Positions 1-13,544 of a DNA stretch of 64,000 bases are shown in pieces (the stretch's first letter is position 1; every line of letters starts with the position of its first letter). Under the pieces are notes generated by a model. The model ran no database searches. It saw only the letters and a list, made by a program, of their open reading frames with translations, and was not told the origin of the DNA. The stretch comes from Microvirga lupini. GTDB taxonomy: Bacteria > Pseudomonadota > Alphaproteobacteria > Rhizobiales > Beijerinckiaceae. The position numbers were made by a program, and so were the translations under genes. The stretch lies in contig NZ_JACHWB010000010.1 of assembly GCF_014191055.1 (NCBI RefSeq), forward strand, positions 41,123 to 105,122. Reading direction: 5' to 3'.

Positions 1-1028
1 TTGCGGACATCCTCCTCCCTGGTGGCCCAGGAGGCGACGAGGCGGATTAGAACTTCGGTCTCCCCGACCCGCTCGGCTTCCGGGAGGCTCAGTTCGGTCC
101 AGGGATGATAGAGGATGCCGGCCGCCTTGAGCGCCTGATCCAGGGCCTGCGGGATGATGGGGAACACCTCATTGGCCTCGGTCGGCCAGGCGAAACGCAC
201 GCCGGGCACCTGCATCAACCCCTCCGACAGGAGCTTCGCCATACGATTGGCGTGGCGGGCATTGGCGAGCCAGTGATCCTCCGCGAAATAGCCCTCGAAC
301 TGCGCCGCGACGAGGCGGCCCTTGGAGATGATCTGCCCGGCGCGCTTGGACCGGTAGTCGAGCGCCTCCGCCAGTTCGGGCTTGAACACCACGATGGCCT
401 CGGCCATGAGGCCGCCGTTCTTGGTGGCCCCAAAGGAGAGAATGTCGATGCCCTGTTTCCAGGTCATCTCGGCCGGGGTGCAGCCGAGGGCCACCAGGGC
501 ATTGGCGAAGCGTGCGCCGTCCATGTGGAAGGACAGGCCGTGCTCACGGCAGACCTGCCCCAGAGCCGCGAGTTCATTAAGGCCGTAGACGAGGCCGCCT
601 TCGCTCACCTGCGAGATGGAGAGCGCCTTCGGCGGCATCTGCTTCGGGGCCTTGGGCAGGCTGGTCAGATAGGCCGCCACATCCTCTGCCCTCAGCTTGG
701 CGCCGACGCCCGGCAATCCGGCGAGCTTGGCCCCATGCATGAAGAACTCCGGCGCCCCGCATTCATCATCGATGACGTGAGCCTCCCGATGACAGATGCA
801 GAGGCCATAGGGCGGAACGGCCGATGAGAGGGCCAGGGCATTGGCGGCTGTCCCCGTGGTGGCGAAGAACACGGAGATCTCACGCTCGAAGATCTCATTG
901 AAGCGCTCTCTGACGCGCTGGGAGACCGCGTCGTTGCCGTAGGCCGCCATGGCGCCGGCATTGGCCTGCACGATGGCCTGGAGAACAGGAGCACTGGCTC
1001 CCACGATATTGTCGCTGGCGAAGTTCAT
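1..1028 (-). CDS. ltaE: low-specificity L-threonine aldolase, 3' end cut by window
   Basis: PLP enzyme that cleaves L-threonine or L-allo-threonine to glycine and acetaldehyde. The reverse strand opens with MNFASDNIVGASAPVLQA after a good ribosome site (AGGAGAG, six bases before ATG). The fold-type I signatures are present: HMDGARFANAL, and SFGATKNGG, whose lysine is the expected PLP Schiff-base residue. About 342 codons are visible with no stop before base 1, which is close to full family length, so only a few residues and the stop should be missing. It points away from gltB and shares no operon with it. The family call is firm; the preferred stereoisomer is not readable from sequence. Confidence 0.93.
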   Translation of the reverse strand, partial: MNFASDNIVGASAPVLQAIVQANAGAMAAYGNDAVSQRVRERFNEIFEREISVFFATTGTAANALALSSAVPPYGLCICHREAHVIDDECGAPEFFMHGAKLAGLPGVGAKLRAEDVAAYLTSLPKAPKQMPPKALSISQVSEGGLVYGLNELAALGQVCREHGLSFHMDGARFANALVALGCTPAEMTWKQGIDILSFGATKNGGLMAEAIVVFKPELAEALDYRSKRAGQIISKGRLVAAQFEGYFAEDHWLANARHANRMAKLLSEGLMQVPGVRFAWPTEANEVFPIIPQALDQALKAAGILYHPWTELSLPEAERVGETEVLIRLVASWATREEDVR

Positions 1029-1599
1029 GGATGCTCTCCTAGAGCAACGGATCCCGGAGGGGAATGCCTTTTCAGGCATGGCTCGGATGCTCCTGCGGTC
1101 GAGCCGGAGCGGGCACCCACCCGCGCTCCCGGCGACATGTCAAGAACATTGACCCATTGGTGAAGACTTGCGTCCGAGCAAGCCGAAAGCTGCTTTTGTT
1201 ACATCCGCAGTCGTCAGCTTGTAACTTTTGTCTAAAATTCTTCTAAACCCTCTTGTGCCCTGCAACAAACTCTGGCAGTTTGCAGTCATTAGGACAGCGA
1301 TGCTGTCCCTTTTGGGGTGCCTGCACCCTGTCTTTGACGCCCTGGGGTTTTCTTGATGCTTCGCATGCCGCGAACGAAACGAGATACCACGAAAGCCGCC
1401 CGCAAAGCGTGGGCGGGACGGGCGACTCTGGGCTGAACTCAAGCCCAAAGGATGCCCGCGAGGAGCGGGCTCCCCTGCCGGACCCACCCCTCGAAGAAGA
1501 CCGAAGAAGCGGCGGGCACCCGGACGATCCGATCATCCGGCGGGCCTCAAAGCCGCCTCAAAGAACCTTAAAGACCGCGTTCGGATGTAAGGACCTGCC
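1029..1599. other. 571-base intergenic region: leader of gltB
   Basis: No convincing gene. It separates the divergent ltaE and gltB genes. A weak promoter-like pair on the + strand, TTGTAA (1219-1224) and TCTAAA (1242-1247) with 17 bases between, lies upstream of two tandem hairpins at 1292-1326, leaving a long untranslated leader to gltB. An open frame at 1253-1603 runs through this stretch, but its composition and overlap with the gltB start argue against coding. Confidence 0.5.
1292..1326 (+). promoter_or_regulatory. two tandem hairpins in the gltB leader
   Basis: First hairpin: a perfect 7-base stem, GGACAGC (1292-1298) and GCTGTCC (1302-1308), followed by CTTTT. It looks like a short intrinsic terminator. 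The second follows immediately: GGGTGC and GCACCC around 1315-1328, with a very tight loop. They lie about 290 bases before the gltB start. They could act as an attenuator, as a terminator of an upstream short transcript, or have no role. Confidence 0.35.
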
Positions 1600-6318
<4,719 letters not shown>

Positions 6319-6336
6319 GGATTAAGGGGCAAACCC

Positions 6337-7758
6337 ATGGGCAAGGTCACAGGCTTTCTCGAATACGACCGGCAAGAGCAGAAGTATCAGCTCGCCGGTG
6401 AGCGCGTGCGCCACTTCCGCGAATTCACGCTGCCCCTCGACGACAGCGATCTGAAGAAGCAGGCGGGGCGCTGCATGGATTGCGGCATCCCGTTCTGCCA
6501 CGGGCCGACAGGATGTCCGGTGCACAACCAGATCCCCGACTGGAACGATCTGGTCTGGTCCGACGATTGGGAGGAGGCTGCGCGCAACCTCCACACCACC
6601 AACAACTTCCCCGAATTCACGGGCCGCATCTGCCCCGCCCCGTGCGAGGAAGCCTGTACGCTCAACCTCGAAAACCAGCCCGTCACCATCAAGACCATCG
6701 AACAGGCCATCGCCGACAAGGCCTGGGAGATGGGCTTCATCAAGCCGGAGCCGGCCGACGTTTCGACCGGCAAGCGCGTGGCCGTGATCGGCTCAGGGCC
6801 TGCCGGCATGGCGGCTGCCCAGCAGCTCGCCCGCGCGGGTCACGAGGTGCATGTTTTCGAGCGTCAGGCGAAGCCCGGCGGCCTGCTGCGCTACGGCATC
6901 CCGGACTTCAAGATGGAGAAATACCACATCGACCGCCGCGTGAAGCAGATGGAAGCCGAAGGCGTCATCTTCCATTGCGGCGTCAATATCGGAGTCGACC
7001 GCAGCTTCGCGTCGCTTCACAACGAGTTCGACGCGGTGCTGTTCGCCGGCGGCGCGGAGGATCCGCGCAACCCGAACCTACCGGGACAGGATCTCGCCGG
7101 CGTCTATTACGCGATGCCCTACCTGACCCAGGCCAACCAGCGCGTGGGCCATGAGGAGGTTACCCAGGAGCCAATCCTTGCAGGCGGCAAGCATGTGGTG
7201 GTGATCGGCGGCGGCGACACGGCCTCCGATTGCGTCGGCACCGCGTTCCGCCAGGGTGCGCTCTCCGTGACTCAGCTCGACATCCGTCCCAAGCCGCCGG
7301 AGCGGGAGGACAAGCTCACCGTGTGGCCCTACTGGCCGACGAAGATGCGCACCTCCTCCAGCCAAGCCGAAGGCGCGGAGCGCGAGTTCCAGGCCGCGAC
7401 ACTCGGCGTCGTCGGCAAGAAGGGCCGCGTTTCCGGCGTGCAATGCGCCCGCGTGGACGAGAAGCGCCAGCCCATTCCAGGCAGCGAGTTCATCCTCAAG
7501 GCCGACCTCGTCTTCATCGCCATCGGCTTTGCCGGCTCGGTGAAGGAAGGCCTGCTGGAACAGTCGGGCGTGGCCATGGACCGCCGCGGCAACGTGGTGG
7601 CCGACGACAGGAGCTACAGGACCTCGAACGACAAGGTCTTCGTGGCGGGCGACATGCGCCGCGGCCAGTCGCTGGTGGTGTGGGCGATCCGCGAAGGCCG
7701 CCAGGCCGCGCGCTCCATCGACACCTTCCTGATGGGGTCCAGCACCCTGCCGGTATAG
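6337..7758 (+). CDS. gltD: glutamate synthase (NADPH) small chain
   Basis: Beta subunit of GOGAT. It takes electrons from NADPH through FAD and passes them via 4Fe-4S clusters to the GltB FMN. The N-terminal ferredoxin-like part has [16 protein letters not shown] and CPAPCEEAC. The FAD-binding motif is [17 protein letters not shown], and the NADPH-binding motif is [13 protein letters not shown]. Length is 473 residues, as usual. It lies 18 bases after gltB with AAGGGGC before the ATG, so the two are co-transcribed. A strong bidirectional terminator follows. Confidence 0.98.
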   Translation: MGKVTGFLEYDRQEQKYQLAGERVRHFREFTLPLDDSDLKKQAGRCMDCGIPFCHGPTGCPVHNQIPDWNDLVWSDDWEEAARNLHTTNNFPEFTGRICPAPCEEACTLNLENQPVTIKTIEQAIADKAWEMGFIKPEPADVSTGKRVAVIGSGPAGMAAAQQLARAGHEVHVFERQAKPGGLLRYGIPDFKMEKYHIDRRVKQMEAEGVIFHCGVNIGVDRSFASLHNEFDAVLFAGGAEDPRNPNLPGQDLAGVYYAMPYLTQANQRVGHEEVTQEPILAGGKHVVVIGGGDTASDCVGTAFRQGALSVTQLDIRPKPPEREDKLTVWPYWPTKMRTSSSQAEGAEREFQAATLGVVGKKGRVSGVQCARVDEKRQPIPGSEFILKADLVFIAIGFAGSVKEGLLEQSGVAMDRRGNVVADDRSYRTSNDKVFVAGDMRRGQSLVVWAIREGRQAARSIDTFLMGSSTLPV

Positions 7759-7780
7759 GTGCGCGCTCTTTCATGAAACA

Positions 7781-7818
7781 AAAAGCGGCGGCTCATCCCA
7801 GGGTGAGCCGCCGCTTTT
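7781..7818. terminator. bidirectional intrinsic terminator between gltD and the DUF459 gene
   Basis: Perfect 15-base stem: 7781-7795 pairs with 7804-7818. The core is GCGGCGGCTCA / TGAGCCGCCGC, with an A4 tract at the left arm and a T4 tract at the right, so it can terminate transcription in both directions. It sits between the convergent genes gltD and the minus-strand gene ending at 7835. Confidence 0.92.
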
Positions 7819-7834
7819 GTTTCCAGAACAGTCC

Positions 7835-9088
7835 TTACGGATTCGGCCAGCGGAAATCATCCGCCCGACCGGGGCGTGAACTGGGGGCGATTCCAACCCG
7901 CAGGGCGCGCTGGACCGTATAAGCATTGTCGCCGGTCAGCTTCGGCGGAGCCGACACGAGGGTGCCTCCGGGTGCGACGTCCTGTCGGGTCAGCGGCAGA
8001 ACCGGCCCGACCAGAGGCTTCTGCGGCAGGGCGACCGGAGCGGCGGCGTCCGGCGGAGGCGGCACGGCCGCCTCGATGGTCGGCGCGGCCGATCCATCGG
8101 CAGGGGCGATCTGCGCGGGAGCGGTTGCTGTGGCCGTACTGCCCAGGCCTAGGACCCGCTTGATTTCCGTATCGGCGAAGAAGGCCACTTTCCGGGCGCC
8201 GGCCCGGGTGAAGAACACCCCTTCGTTGGTTCGAAGTTTGGTTGGATCCCCGTCCACGTCCGGGCCGATATCGGTGTAGCGGTTATCCTCGTCCACGAAG
8301 CCCGGCCAGATGTCCACATAGACCCCGCCGTTGCGCTGGACGCTCTCCTTGTAGATCTCGTTCATGGCAACGAGATCGTCGGAAATCTTGCTGTTCTTCA
8401 TGGGCGGCAGGCCGATCCAGACGAAGGGGATCTTGCGCTCCTTCAGAACGCCCGTGATCGCATCGATGCGCTGCCGGTAGAGTTCTTTCCAGCGGTCGGA
8501 CAGGGGCTCGACGCTCTCCTCGACGTCCCGGATCGACTGCCGGTCGTTCGTCCCCAGCATGAGGACCGCGATGGAGGTTTTCTGCCCGCCGTCGAGGGTG
8601 GCCTTGATGAAGTTGGGCCAGTCGGCGGGGTCGCTGCGAACGAGATTTGTGTCGCTTCTGACCTTGGAGACGACGGCGACATCCTGGTCATCGCTGAAAT
8701 GGGCATCGAGCCCCTGCCGGGCATAGCTTGCCAGGGCATCGCCGAACACCACCACATGGGTGCTCGGATTGACCTTCGGCTTCTCTTGCTTGGCAACGGC
8801 CGCCGGGGGAGGCGTGGACCTGCGGGGTCTCGAAACGGGCGCGCGCGCCGGCGGCGGAGGCTCTTCCTGAGCGCCGAAGAAACGCCTGAGACTGAAGCCC
8901 TGCTGCGGTTGAGCCGGCTGGACGAGCTTTCCAGGATAGTAGCCGGGCGGATAAGCCCGTGGATCCCGGTAGCCCGGCTGCTGGTAATAGCCGGACTGCG
9001 CCAAGGCCGCGTCGAACCCACCCGCCACCAGGAGCAGGGCCAGGGTCGTACGGTGAAGAATCGACGCGATTCTCATAGGCGGTTCCAT
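7835..9088 (-). CDS. DUF459 SGNH-hydrolase-fold protein, apparently catalytically inactive
   Basis: Exported protein of 417 residues. It has a signal peptide (hydrophobic run after MRIASILHRTT, cleavage near AALAQ), a Tyr/Pro-rich linker to about residue 105, then a DUF459/SGNH fold. Block III is intact (LGTNDRQ, residues 178-184). Block I reads FGDALAS with Ala118 where the nucleophilic serine of GDS is expected, and block V reads NEGVFFTRAG with Glu289 and Phe292 where DxxH is expected. All three catalytic positions are therefore changed, which suggests a binding role rather than hydrolysis. It lies 30 bases after the lytic transglycosylase gene and is probably co-transcribed, which suggests a periplasmic cell-wall role. 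ATG at 9076 is an alternative start. Confidence 0.8.
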   Translation of the reverse strand: MEPPMRIASILHRTTLALLLVAGGFDAALAQSGYYQQPGYRDPRAYPPGYYPGKLVQPAQPQQGFSLRRFFGAQEEPPPPARAPVSRPRRSTPPPAAVAKQEKPKVNPSTHVVVFGDALASYARQGLDAHFSDDQDVAVVSKVRSDTNLVRSDPADWPNFIKATLDGGQKTSIAVLMLGTNDRQSIRDVEESVEPLSDRWKELYRQRIDAITGVLKERKIPFVWIGLPPMKNSKISDDLVAMNEIYKESVQRNGGVYVDIWPGFVDEDNRYTDIGPDVDGDPTKLRTNEGVFFTRAGARKVAFFADTEIKRVLGLGSTATATAPAQIAPADGSAAPTIEAAVPPPPDAAAPVALPQKPLVGPVLPLTRQDVAPGGTLVSAPPKLTGDNAYTVQRALRVGIAPSSRPGRADDFRWPNP

Positions 9089-9118
9089 TTTGGTCCGGAC
9101 CGGCCTGGGGTAGAGCCG

Positions 9119-10342
9119 TCAGCGGGTCGCGCGCAGTTCGCGTAGGACAGCATAATCCGCATAGCCATCTGGGATCAAACCACGCCGAAGCTGGAAGTTC
9201 CGCACGGCCTCCCGGGTCTTGGAGCCGAACTTGCCGTCCGTATCGCCCTCATAGAAGCCGAGACGGGCCAGGCGCTCCTGCAATTCCTGGCGCTGATCCT
9301 TGTCCAGCATGGGCTCCTTGGGCCAGGCGGCCTGGATCGGCTGCCCGCCCATGAGCCGGTCGCCGAGATGCGCCACGCCCATGGCATAGGCGTCGGACGA
9401 ATTGTAGGTCTTGATCACGTCGTAGTTCTTGGTGACCAGGAAGGCCGGTCCGTTCGCTCCGCCCGGCAGGAACAGGGAAGCCTCGCCCGCCCGCGGCATA
9501 GCCTTTCCGTCGGCCCGGCGCAGGCCGAGCGTCTGCCACTGGGCGAAATTCAGCTTCAAGTAGCGGAAATCGAAGCCCTTCGGCAGCTGGACCTCGAAGC
9601 CCCAGGGGAGCCCCGGCTCCCAGCCCTGCTTGCGCAGGTAATTGGCCGTGGACGCCATGGCGTCCGGCACCGACGACCAGATGTCCCGCACGCCGTCCCG
9701 GTTGCCGTCGACGGCGTACTTCATGAAGCTCGAGGGCATGAACTGAGTCTGGCCCATGGCGCCGGCCCAGGAGCCCAGCATCTTGGAGCGGTCCACATGC
9801 TCCTGCTCCAGGATCTGGAGCGCGGTGAGCAGTTCCTCCCGGAAGAAGTCGGCGCGATAGCCCGTATAGGCCAGGGTCGACAGCGCCCGGATGGCATAGA
9901 TCGAACCGGTGAAGCTGCCGTAATTGGTTTCCATGCCCCAGACGCCGAGCACCACGGCGCGCGGAACGCCATAGGTCTTCTCGACCATCCCAAGGGTCTT
10001 CGACCATTCGGCGGCCATCTCCCGGCCGCGCTTCAGGCGCTCCGTGGAGATGGATCCATTGATGTAGTCCCAGATCGGGCGGACGAACTCGGATTGCTTA
10101 CGGGTGAGCGCGATGATCTTGACATCCGGCTCGACGCCCCGGAAAGCCTCGTTGAAGGTCGCCTGAGAAACGCCCCTTGCCCTGGCCTCCGGCCAGAGCC
10201 CCTGCACGAAGCGCTGGAACCCGGCCTGGGACGCTTCCTGCGCCTGAACGGAGGAGGCTCCGAGCTCCACACCAGCGGTGAGGGTCAGACCGAGAAGGAG
10301 GGCGCCGGACAGGCGGCGCACCAGGAAAAGCGGCTGGCGCAT
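9119..10342 (-). CDS. lytic murein transglycosylase, MltB type, with peptidoglycan-binding domain
   Basis: Cleaves the MurNAc-GlcNAc bond of peptidoglycan to give 1,6-anhydro products, acting in the periplasm. It has an N-terminal signal peptide (to about residue 35, SSVQAQ), an SLT_2 domain with catalytic Glu138 in GVWGMETNYGSFTG and the GAMGQTQFMPSSF motif, then a C-terminal PG_binding_1 domain (about residues 345-405, LGFYEGDTDGKFGSKTREAV). Length is 407 residues. It is the first gene of a two-gene unit with the DUF459 protein. No lipobox cysteine is seen, so it should be soluble in the periplasm. Confidence 0.93.
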   Translation of the reverse strand: MRQPLFLVRRLSGALLLGLTLTAGVELGASSVQAQEASQAGFQRFVQGLWPEARARGVSQATFNEAFRGVEPDVKIIALTRKQSEFVRPIWDYINGSISTERLKRGREMAAEWSKTLGMVEKTYGVPRAVVLGVWGMETNYGSFTGSIYAIRALSTLAYTGYRADFFREELLTALQILEQEHVDRSKMLGSWAGAMGQTQFMPSSFMKYAVDGNRDGVRDIWSSVPDAMASTANYLRKQGWEPGLPWGFEVQLPKGFDFRYLKLNFAQWQTLGLRRADGKAMPRAGEASLFLPGGANGPAFLVTKNYDVIKTYNSSDAYAMGVAHLGDRLMGGQPIQAAWPKEPMLDKDQRQELQERLARLGFYEGDTDGKFGSKTREAVRNFQLRRGLIPDGYADYAVLRELRATR

Positions 10343-10435
10343 GGGAGTCGCTCACGGAAACAGGACAGGTTGTCCCGCCATTGCGACACTACGAGAGTTA
10401 ACAGCCGGTTGACACCTAGCCTTATAGGGAGGGTC

Positions 10436-11422
10436 CTATGCGGCTTTTCGACCCGCCAGAGCCTGCTCCCAACGCAGCGCCTGATCGACGATCGCCTCCA
10501 GATCGTCGTGCTGAGGCGTCCAGCCAAGGTCGCGGATCCGGTCGACCTTCGCCACGAGTTGGGCCGGATCGCCGGGCCGGCGCGGGCTCCGGCGAACCTC
10601 GAAATCGACACCGGACACCTTCTTGACCACATCCACGACCTCCAGCACCGAGGCGCCGTGACCGTAGCCGCAGTTCATGACCGTGCTCTCGCCGCCGTCG
10701 CGGAGATGCTGGAGAGCCACAAGGTGGGCGCGGGCCAAGTCGTTGACCTGGATGTAGTCGCGCACGCAGGTGCCGTCCGGCGTGGCGTAATCCGTGCCGA
10801 ACACATCGAGATAGGGCCGCTGGCCGAGCGCCGCTTGGGCCGCCACCTTGATGAGGTGCGTCGCCTGCGGGGTCGACTGGCCGGAGCGGCCCTTCGGGTC
10901 GGCCCCGGCAACGTTGAAGTAGCGCAGGATGGCATAGCGCAGGCCATGAGCCGTATGGGCATCCTGCAGCATCCATTCGGACATCAGCTTGCTGCGGCCG
11001 TAAGGGTTGATCGGCACGAGCGGCATGTCCTCGGTCAGCAGAGGCGCCTCCGCATTGCCGTAGACCGCTGCCGTTGAGGAAAAGACGAAGTTTTTGATGC
11101 CCTTTTGAACAGCCGTCTCGATCAGCGCCCGGGTCTTCACGGTGTTGTTGAAATAATAGCCCAGCGGGTCGGTGACGGATTCCGGCACCACGATCCTGGC
11201 GGCGAAATGCAGGATGCTGTCGATGCGGTGCTCATCGATGAGGCTGGACACGAGGGCTTGGTCGCTCACGTCGCCGGTGACGAAGGTGGCCTCCTGCGGC
11301 ACGGCCCAGCGGAAGCCCGTCGACAGGTTGTCAAGCACCACTACCGTCTCGCCCGCCTCCAGAAGCTCGAGCACCATGTGGCTGCCGATATAGCCCGCGC
11401 CGCCCGTCACCAGAACCGCCAT
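10436..11422 (-). CDS. galE: UDP-glucose 4-epimerase
   Basis: Interconverts UDP-glucose and UDP-galactose for surface polysaccharides. The extended SDR fold shows the NAD motif TGGAGYIGSHM at the N terminus, SSTAAVYG, and the catalytic YGRSK (Tyr-x3-Lys). Length is 328 residues from the ATG at 11422, which has GAAGGAC just upstream. A longer frame to 11464 adds residues that do not belong to the family. It is divergent from galU, which makes its UDP-glucose substrate. Confidence 0.96.
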   Translation of the reverse strand: MAVLVTGGAGYIGSHMVLELLEAGETVVVLDNLSTGFRWAVPQEATFVTGDVSDQALVSSLIDEHRIDSILHFAARIVVPESVTDPLGYYFNNTVKTRALIETAVQKGIKNFVFSSTAAVYGNAEAPLLTEDMPLVPINPYGRSKLMSEWMLQDAHTAHGLRYAILRYFNVAGADPKGRSGQSTPQATHLIKVAAQAALGQRPYLDVFGTDYATPDGTCVRDYIQVNDLARAHLVALQHLRDGGESTVMNCGYGHGASVLEVVDVVKKVSGVDFEVRRSPRRPGDPAQLVAKVDRIRDLGWTPQHDDLEAIVDQALRWEQALAGRKAA

Positions 11423-11620
11423 GTCCTTCTCCCTGAAACTGCCTGCCCGGCAGGTTAACCACAACGCTTCAGCTTCAATTCAGGTCCAGAGCTTCAATGA
11501 AGAAGCACGGCGATGAAACAAGCCGGGACGTAGCGCGTTATGGGTCACCGAAGCTTGACCTTTGTCGGTTTCCTTTTCCGGGTCCTGTCTTAGATTATCC
11601 CTCCACCTTTCTGCTCAATC

Positions 11621-12499
11621 ATGGCTCACTCAATGAAGCGTATCCGCAAAGCAGTCCTGCCTGTCGCCGGTCTCGGGACCCGGTTCCTGCCCGCCACCAA
11701 GGCTGTGCCCAAGGAGATGCTGTGCGTCGTCGATCGTCCCGTCGTGCAGCACGTGGTCGATGAGGCCCGCGCCGCCGGAATCGAGCACTTCATCTTCGTG
11801 ACCGGCCGCAACAAGGCCGTGATCGAGGATCATTTCGACATCGCCTACGAGCTCAACCGCACCCTCGAAGGTCGCAACAAGACCAAGGAGCTGGAGACCC
11901 TGGCCAGGGACCAGCCCCAGGCCGGCCAGACGAGCTTCACCCGCCAGCAGGAGCCTTTAGGCTTGGGCCATGCGGTCTGGTGTGCCCGCGAGCTGGTGGG
12001 CGATGAGCCTTTCGCGGTGATCCTGCCCGATATGCTGAGCCGCGGCTCCATGGAGCAGATGATCGCGGCCTATGAGAAGCACGGTGGCAACATCATCGCC
12101 GTGGAGGAGGTGCCCGAGGACCAGACTCACCAATACGGCATCGTCTCGGTGGGCCAGGAGTTCGGCCAGACCTTCGAGATCACCGGCATGGTGGAGAAGC
12201 CCCCGAAGGGCACGGCGCCATCCAACTACATCATCTCCGGCCGCTACATCCTGCAGCCCGAGGTCTTCGACCTGCTCTCGACCCAGGAGCGCGGCGCCGG
12301 CAACGAGATCCAGCTCACGGATTCCATGATCCGCCTCATGAAGGAGCAGCCCTTCTTCGGCATGAAGTACCAGGGGAAGACCTACGATACCGGCTCGAAG
12401 ATCGGCTTCCTCATGGCCAACGTGGCCTATGCCCTGGAGCGGGAGGAGCTCTCAGTCGAGTTCCGCCGCGAGCTGGAAGCGCTGCTGCGGCAGAAGTAA
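11621..12499 (+). CDS. galU: UTP-glucose-1-phosphate uridylyltransferase
   Basis: Makes UDP-glucose from UTP and glucose-1-phosphate, feeding galactose metabolism, exopolysaccharide and periplasmic glucan synthesis. The nucleotidyltransferase signature is AVLPVAGLGTRFLPATKAVPKE near the N terminus (shortened here; residues about 11-32), with the catalytic region VEKPPKGTAPSN and EIQLTDSM. Length is 292 residues. ATG codons at 11621 and 11633 are both possible starts. It is divergent from galE with 198 bases between. Confidence 0.96.
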   Translation: MAHSMKRIRKAVLPVAGLGTRFLPATKAVPKEMLCVVDRPVVQHVVDEARAAGIEHFIFVTGRNKAVIEDHFDIAYELNRTLEGRNKTKELETLARDQPQAGQTSFTRQQEPLGLGHAVWCARELVGDEPFAVILPDMLSRGSMEQMIAAYEKHGGNIIAVEEVPEDQTHQYGIVSVGQEFGQTFEITGMVEKPPKGTAPSNYIISGRYILQPEVFDLLSTQERGAGNEIQLTDSMIRLMKEQPFFGMKYQGKTYDTGSKIGFLMANVAYALEREELSVEFRRELEALLRQK

Positions 12500-12517
12500 A
12501 CACCCCGAAGGGTTCCG

Positions 12518-12551
12518 CATGGCCGCCCGCCTATGCTAAAGGGCGGCCATG
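12518..12551 (+). promoter_or_regulatory. perfect hairpin enclosing the kdsD ribosome site and start codon
   Basis: CATGGCCGCCC (12518-12528) pairs exactly with GGGCGGCCATG (12541-12551), an 11-base stem with a 12-base loop. The right arm contains the Shine-Dalgarno-like GGGCGG and the ATG of kdsD at 12549. There is no T-tract after it, so it is a poor terminator for galU and a better candidate for translational control. Confidence 0.6.
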
Positions 12552-13544
12552 GCACTCGCAAAACCCGCATCCCACTCGCCCGATCCGGCCATTCAATCGG
12601 CCCTGCGCACGCTCGAGACCGAGCGGGACGGCCTGACGATCCTGATGGAGGCCATCGGCAACGGCCTCGGCTCCTTCTTCACGGCTGCAGTCGAGACGAT
12701 CGCGGCGGCCAAGGGCCGGGTAATCGTCACCGGCATGGGCAAGTCCGGCCATGTGGGCCGCAAGATGACCGCCACCTTCGCGTCCACCGGCACCCCCGCC
12801 CATTATGTCCATCCGGCGGAGGCGAGCCACGGCGATCTGGGCATGATCCAGACGGATGACGTCATCATCGCCCTCTCATGGTCGGGGGAAACGGCGGAGC
12901 TTGCCGACATCATCGGCTATTCGCGACGTTTCCGCGTACCCCTGATCGCGCTCACCTCGAACGCGGAATCGACGCTCGGGCGCGCAGCCGACATATGCCT
13001 GACGCTGCCGAAGGCCAAGGAGGCCTGCCCCAACGGGTTGGCGCCGACCACCTCAACCACGATCCAGCTGGCGCTGGGCGACGCCCTGGCGGTCGCCCTG
13101 CTGGAACGGCGCGGGTTTACGGCCGACAACTTCCGGGTCTTCCATCCGGGCGGAAAGCTCGGGGCGCGACTCAAGCTCGTGCGCGAGATCATGCACAAGG
13201 ACGAGCGCCTGCCGGTCGTCGGCATTGAGGCACGCATGGGCGAGGCCATCGAGGAGATTGGCCGTAAGGGTTTTGGCGCCGTGATCGTGGTGAACGGCGA
13301 CGGCACACTTGCTGGCATCGTCACCGACGGCGACCTGCGCCGCAACCTGAGGCCCGATCTCGCGACGCTGCCGGTCACCGCCATCATGACGAAGACGCCG
13401 CGCACCATCGCGCCGGATGCCCTCGTGGCCAGCGCCCTCGAGATGGAAGAGGCCTCCCGGATCACGGCCCTGATCGTGGTCGAGCACAACCGACCCATTG
13501 GCCTCGTGCATTATCTCGACCTGCTGCGCGCCGGTGCAGCCTAA
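12549..13544 (+). CDS. kdsD: D-arabinose 5-phosphate isomerase, KpsF/GutQ family
   Basis: Converts D-ribulose-5-phosphate to D-arabinose-5-phosphate, the first step toward the lipopolysaccharide sugar Kdo. The N-terminal SIS domain has TGMGKSGHVGRKMTATFAS and SWSGETAEL; two CBS domains follow from about residue 205 (IMHKDERLPVV, and IMTKTPRTIAP). Length is 331 residues, normal for the family. It follows galU by 49 bases and may be co-transcribed. It ends at the base before the convergent NfeD gene's stop codon. Confidence 0.95.
   Translation: MALAKPASHSPDPAIQSALRTLETERDGLTILMEAIGNGLGSFFTAAVETIAAAKGRVIVTGMGKSGHVGRKMTATFASTGTPAHYVHPAEASHGDLGMIQTDDVIIALSWSGETAELADIIGYSRRFRVPLIALTSNAESTLGRAADICLTLPKAKEACPNGLAPTTSTTIQLALGDALAVALLERRGFTADNFRVFHPGGKLGARLKLVREIMHKDERLPVVGIEARMGEAIEEIGRKGFGAVIVVNGDGTLAGIVTDGDLRRNLRPDLATLPVTAIMTKTPRTIAPDALVASALEMEEASRITALIVVEHNRPIGLVHYLDLLRAGAA

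Noticed and set aside
1..827. A 240-codon + strand frame over the threonine aldolase gene
   Set aside because: The minus strand has clear threonine aldolase motifs in another frame, so this is its antisense shadow.
12518..12551. Reading the galU-kdsD hairpin as a plain terminator of galU
   Set aside because: No T-tract follows the stem and the kdsD start codon lies inside it, so simple termination is a poor explanation.
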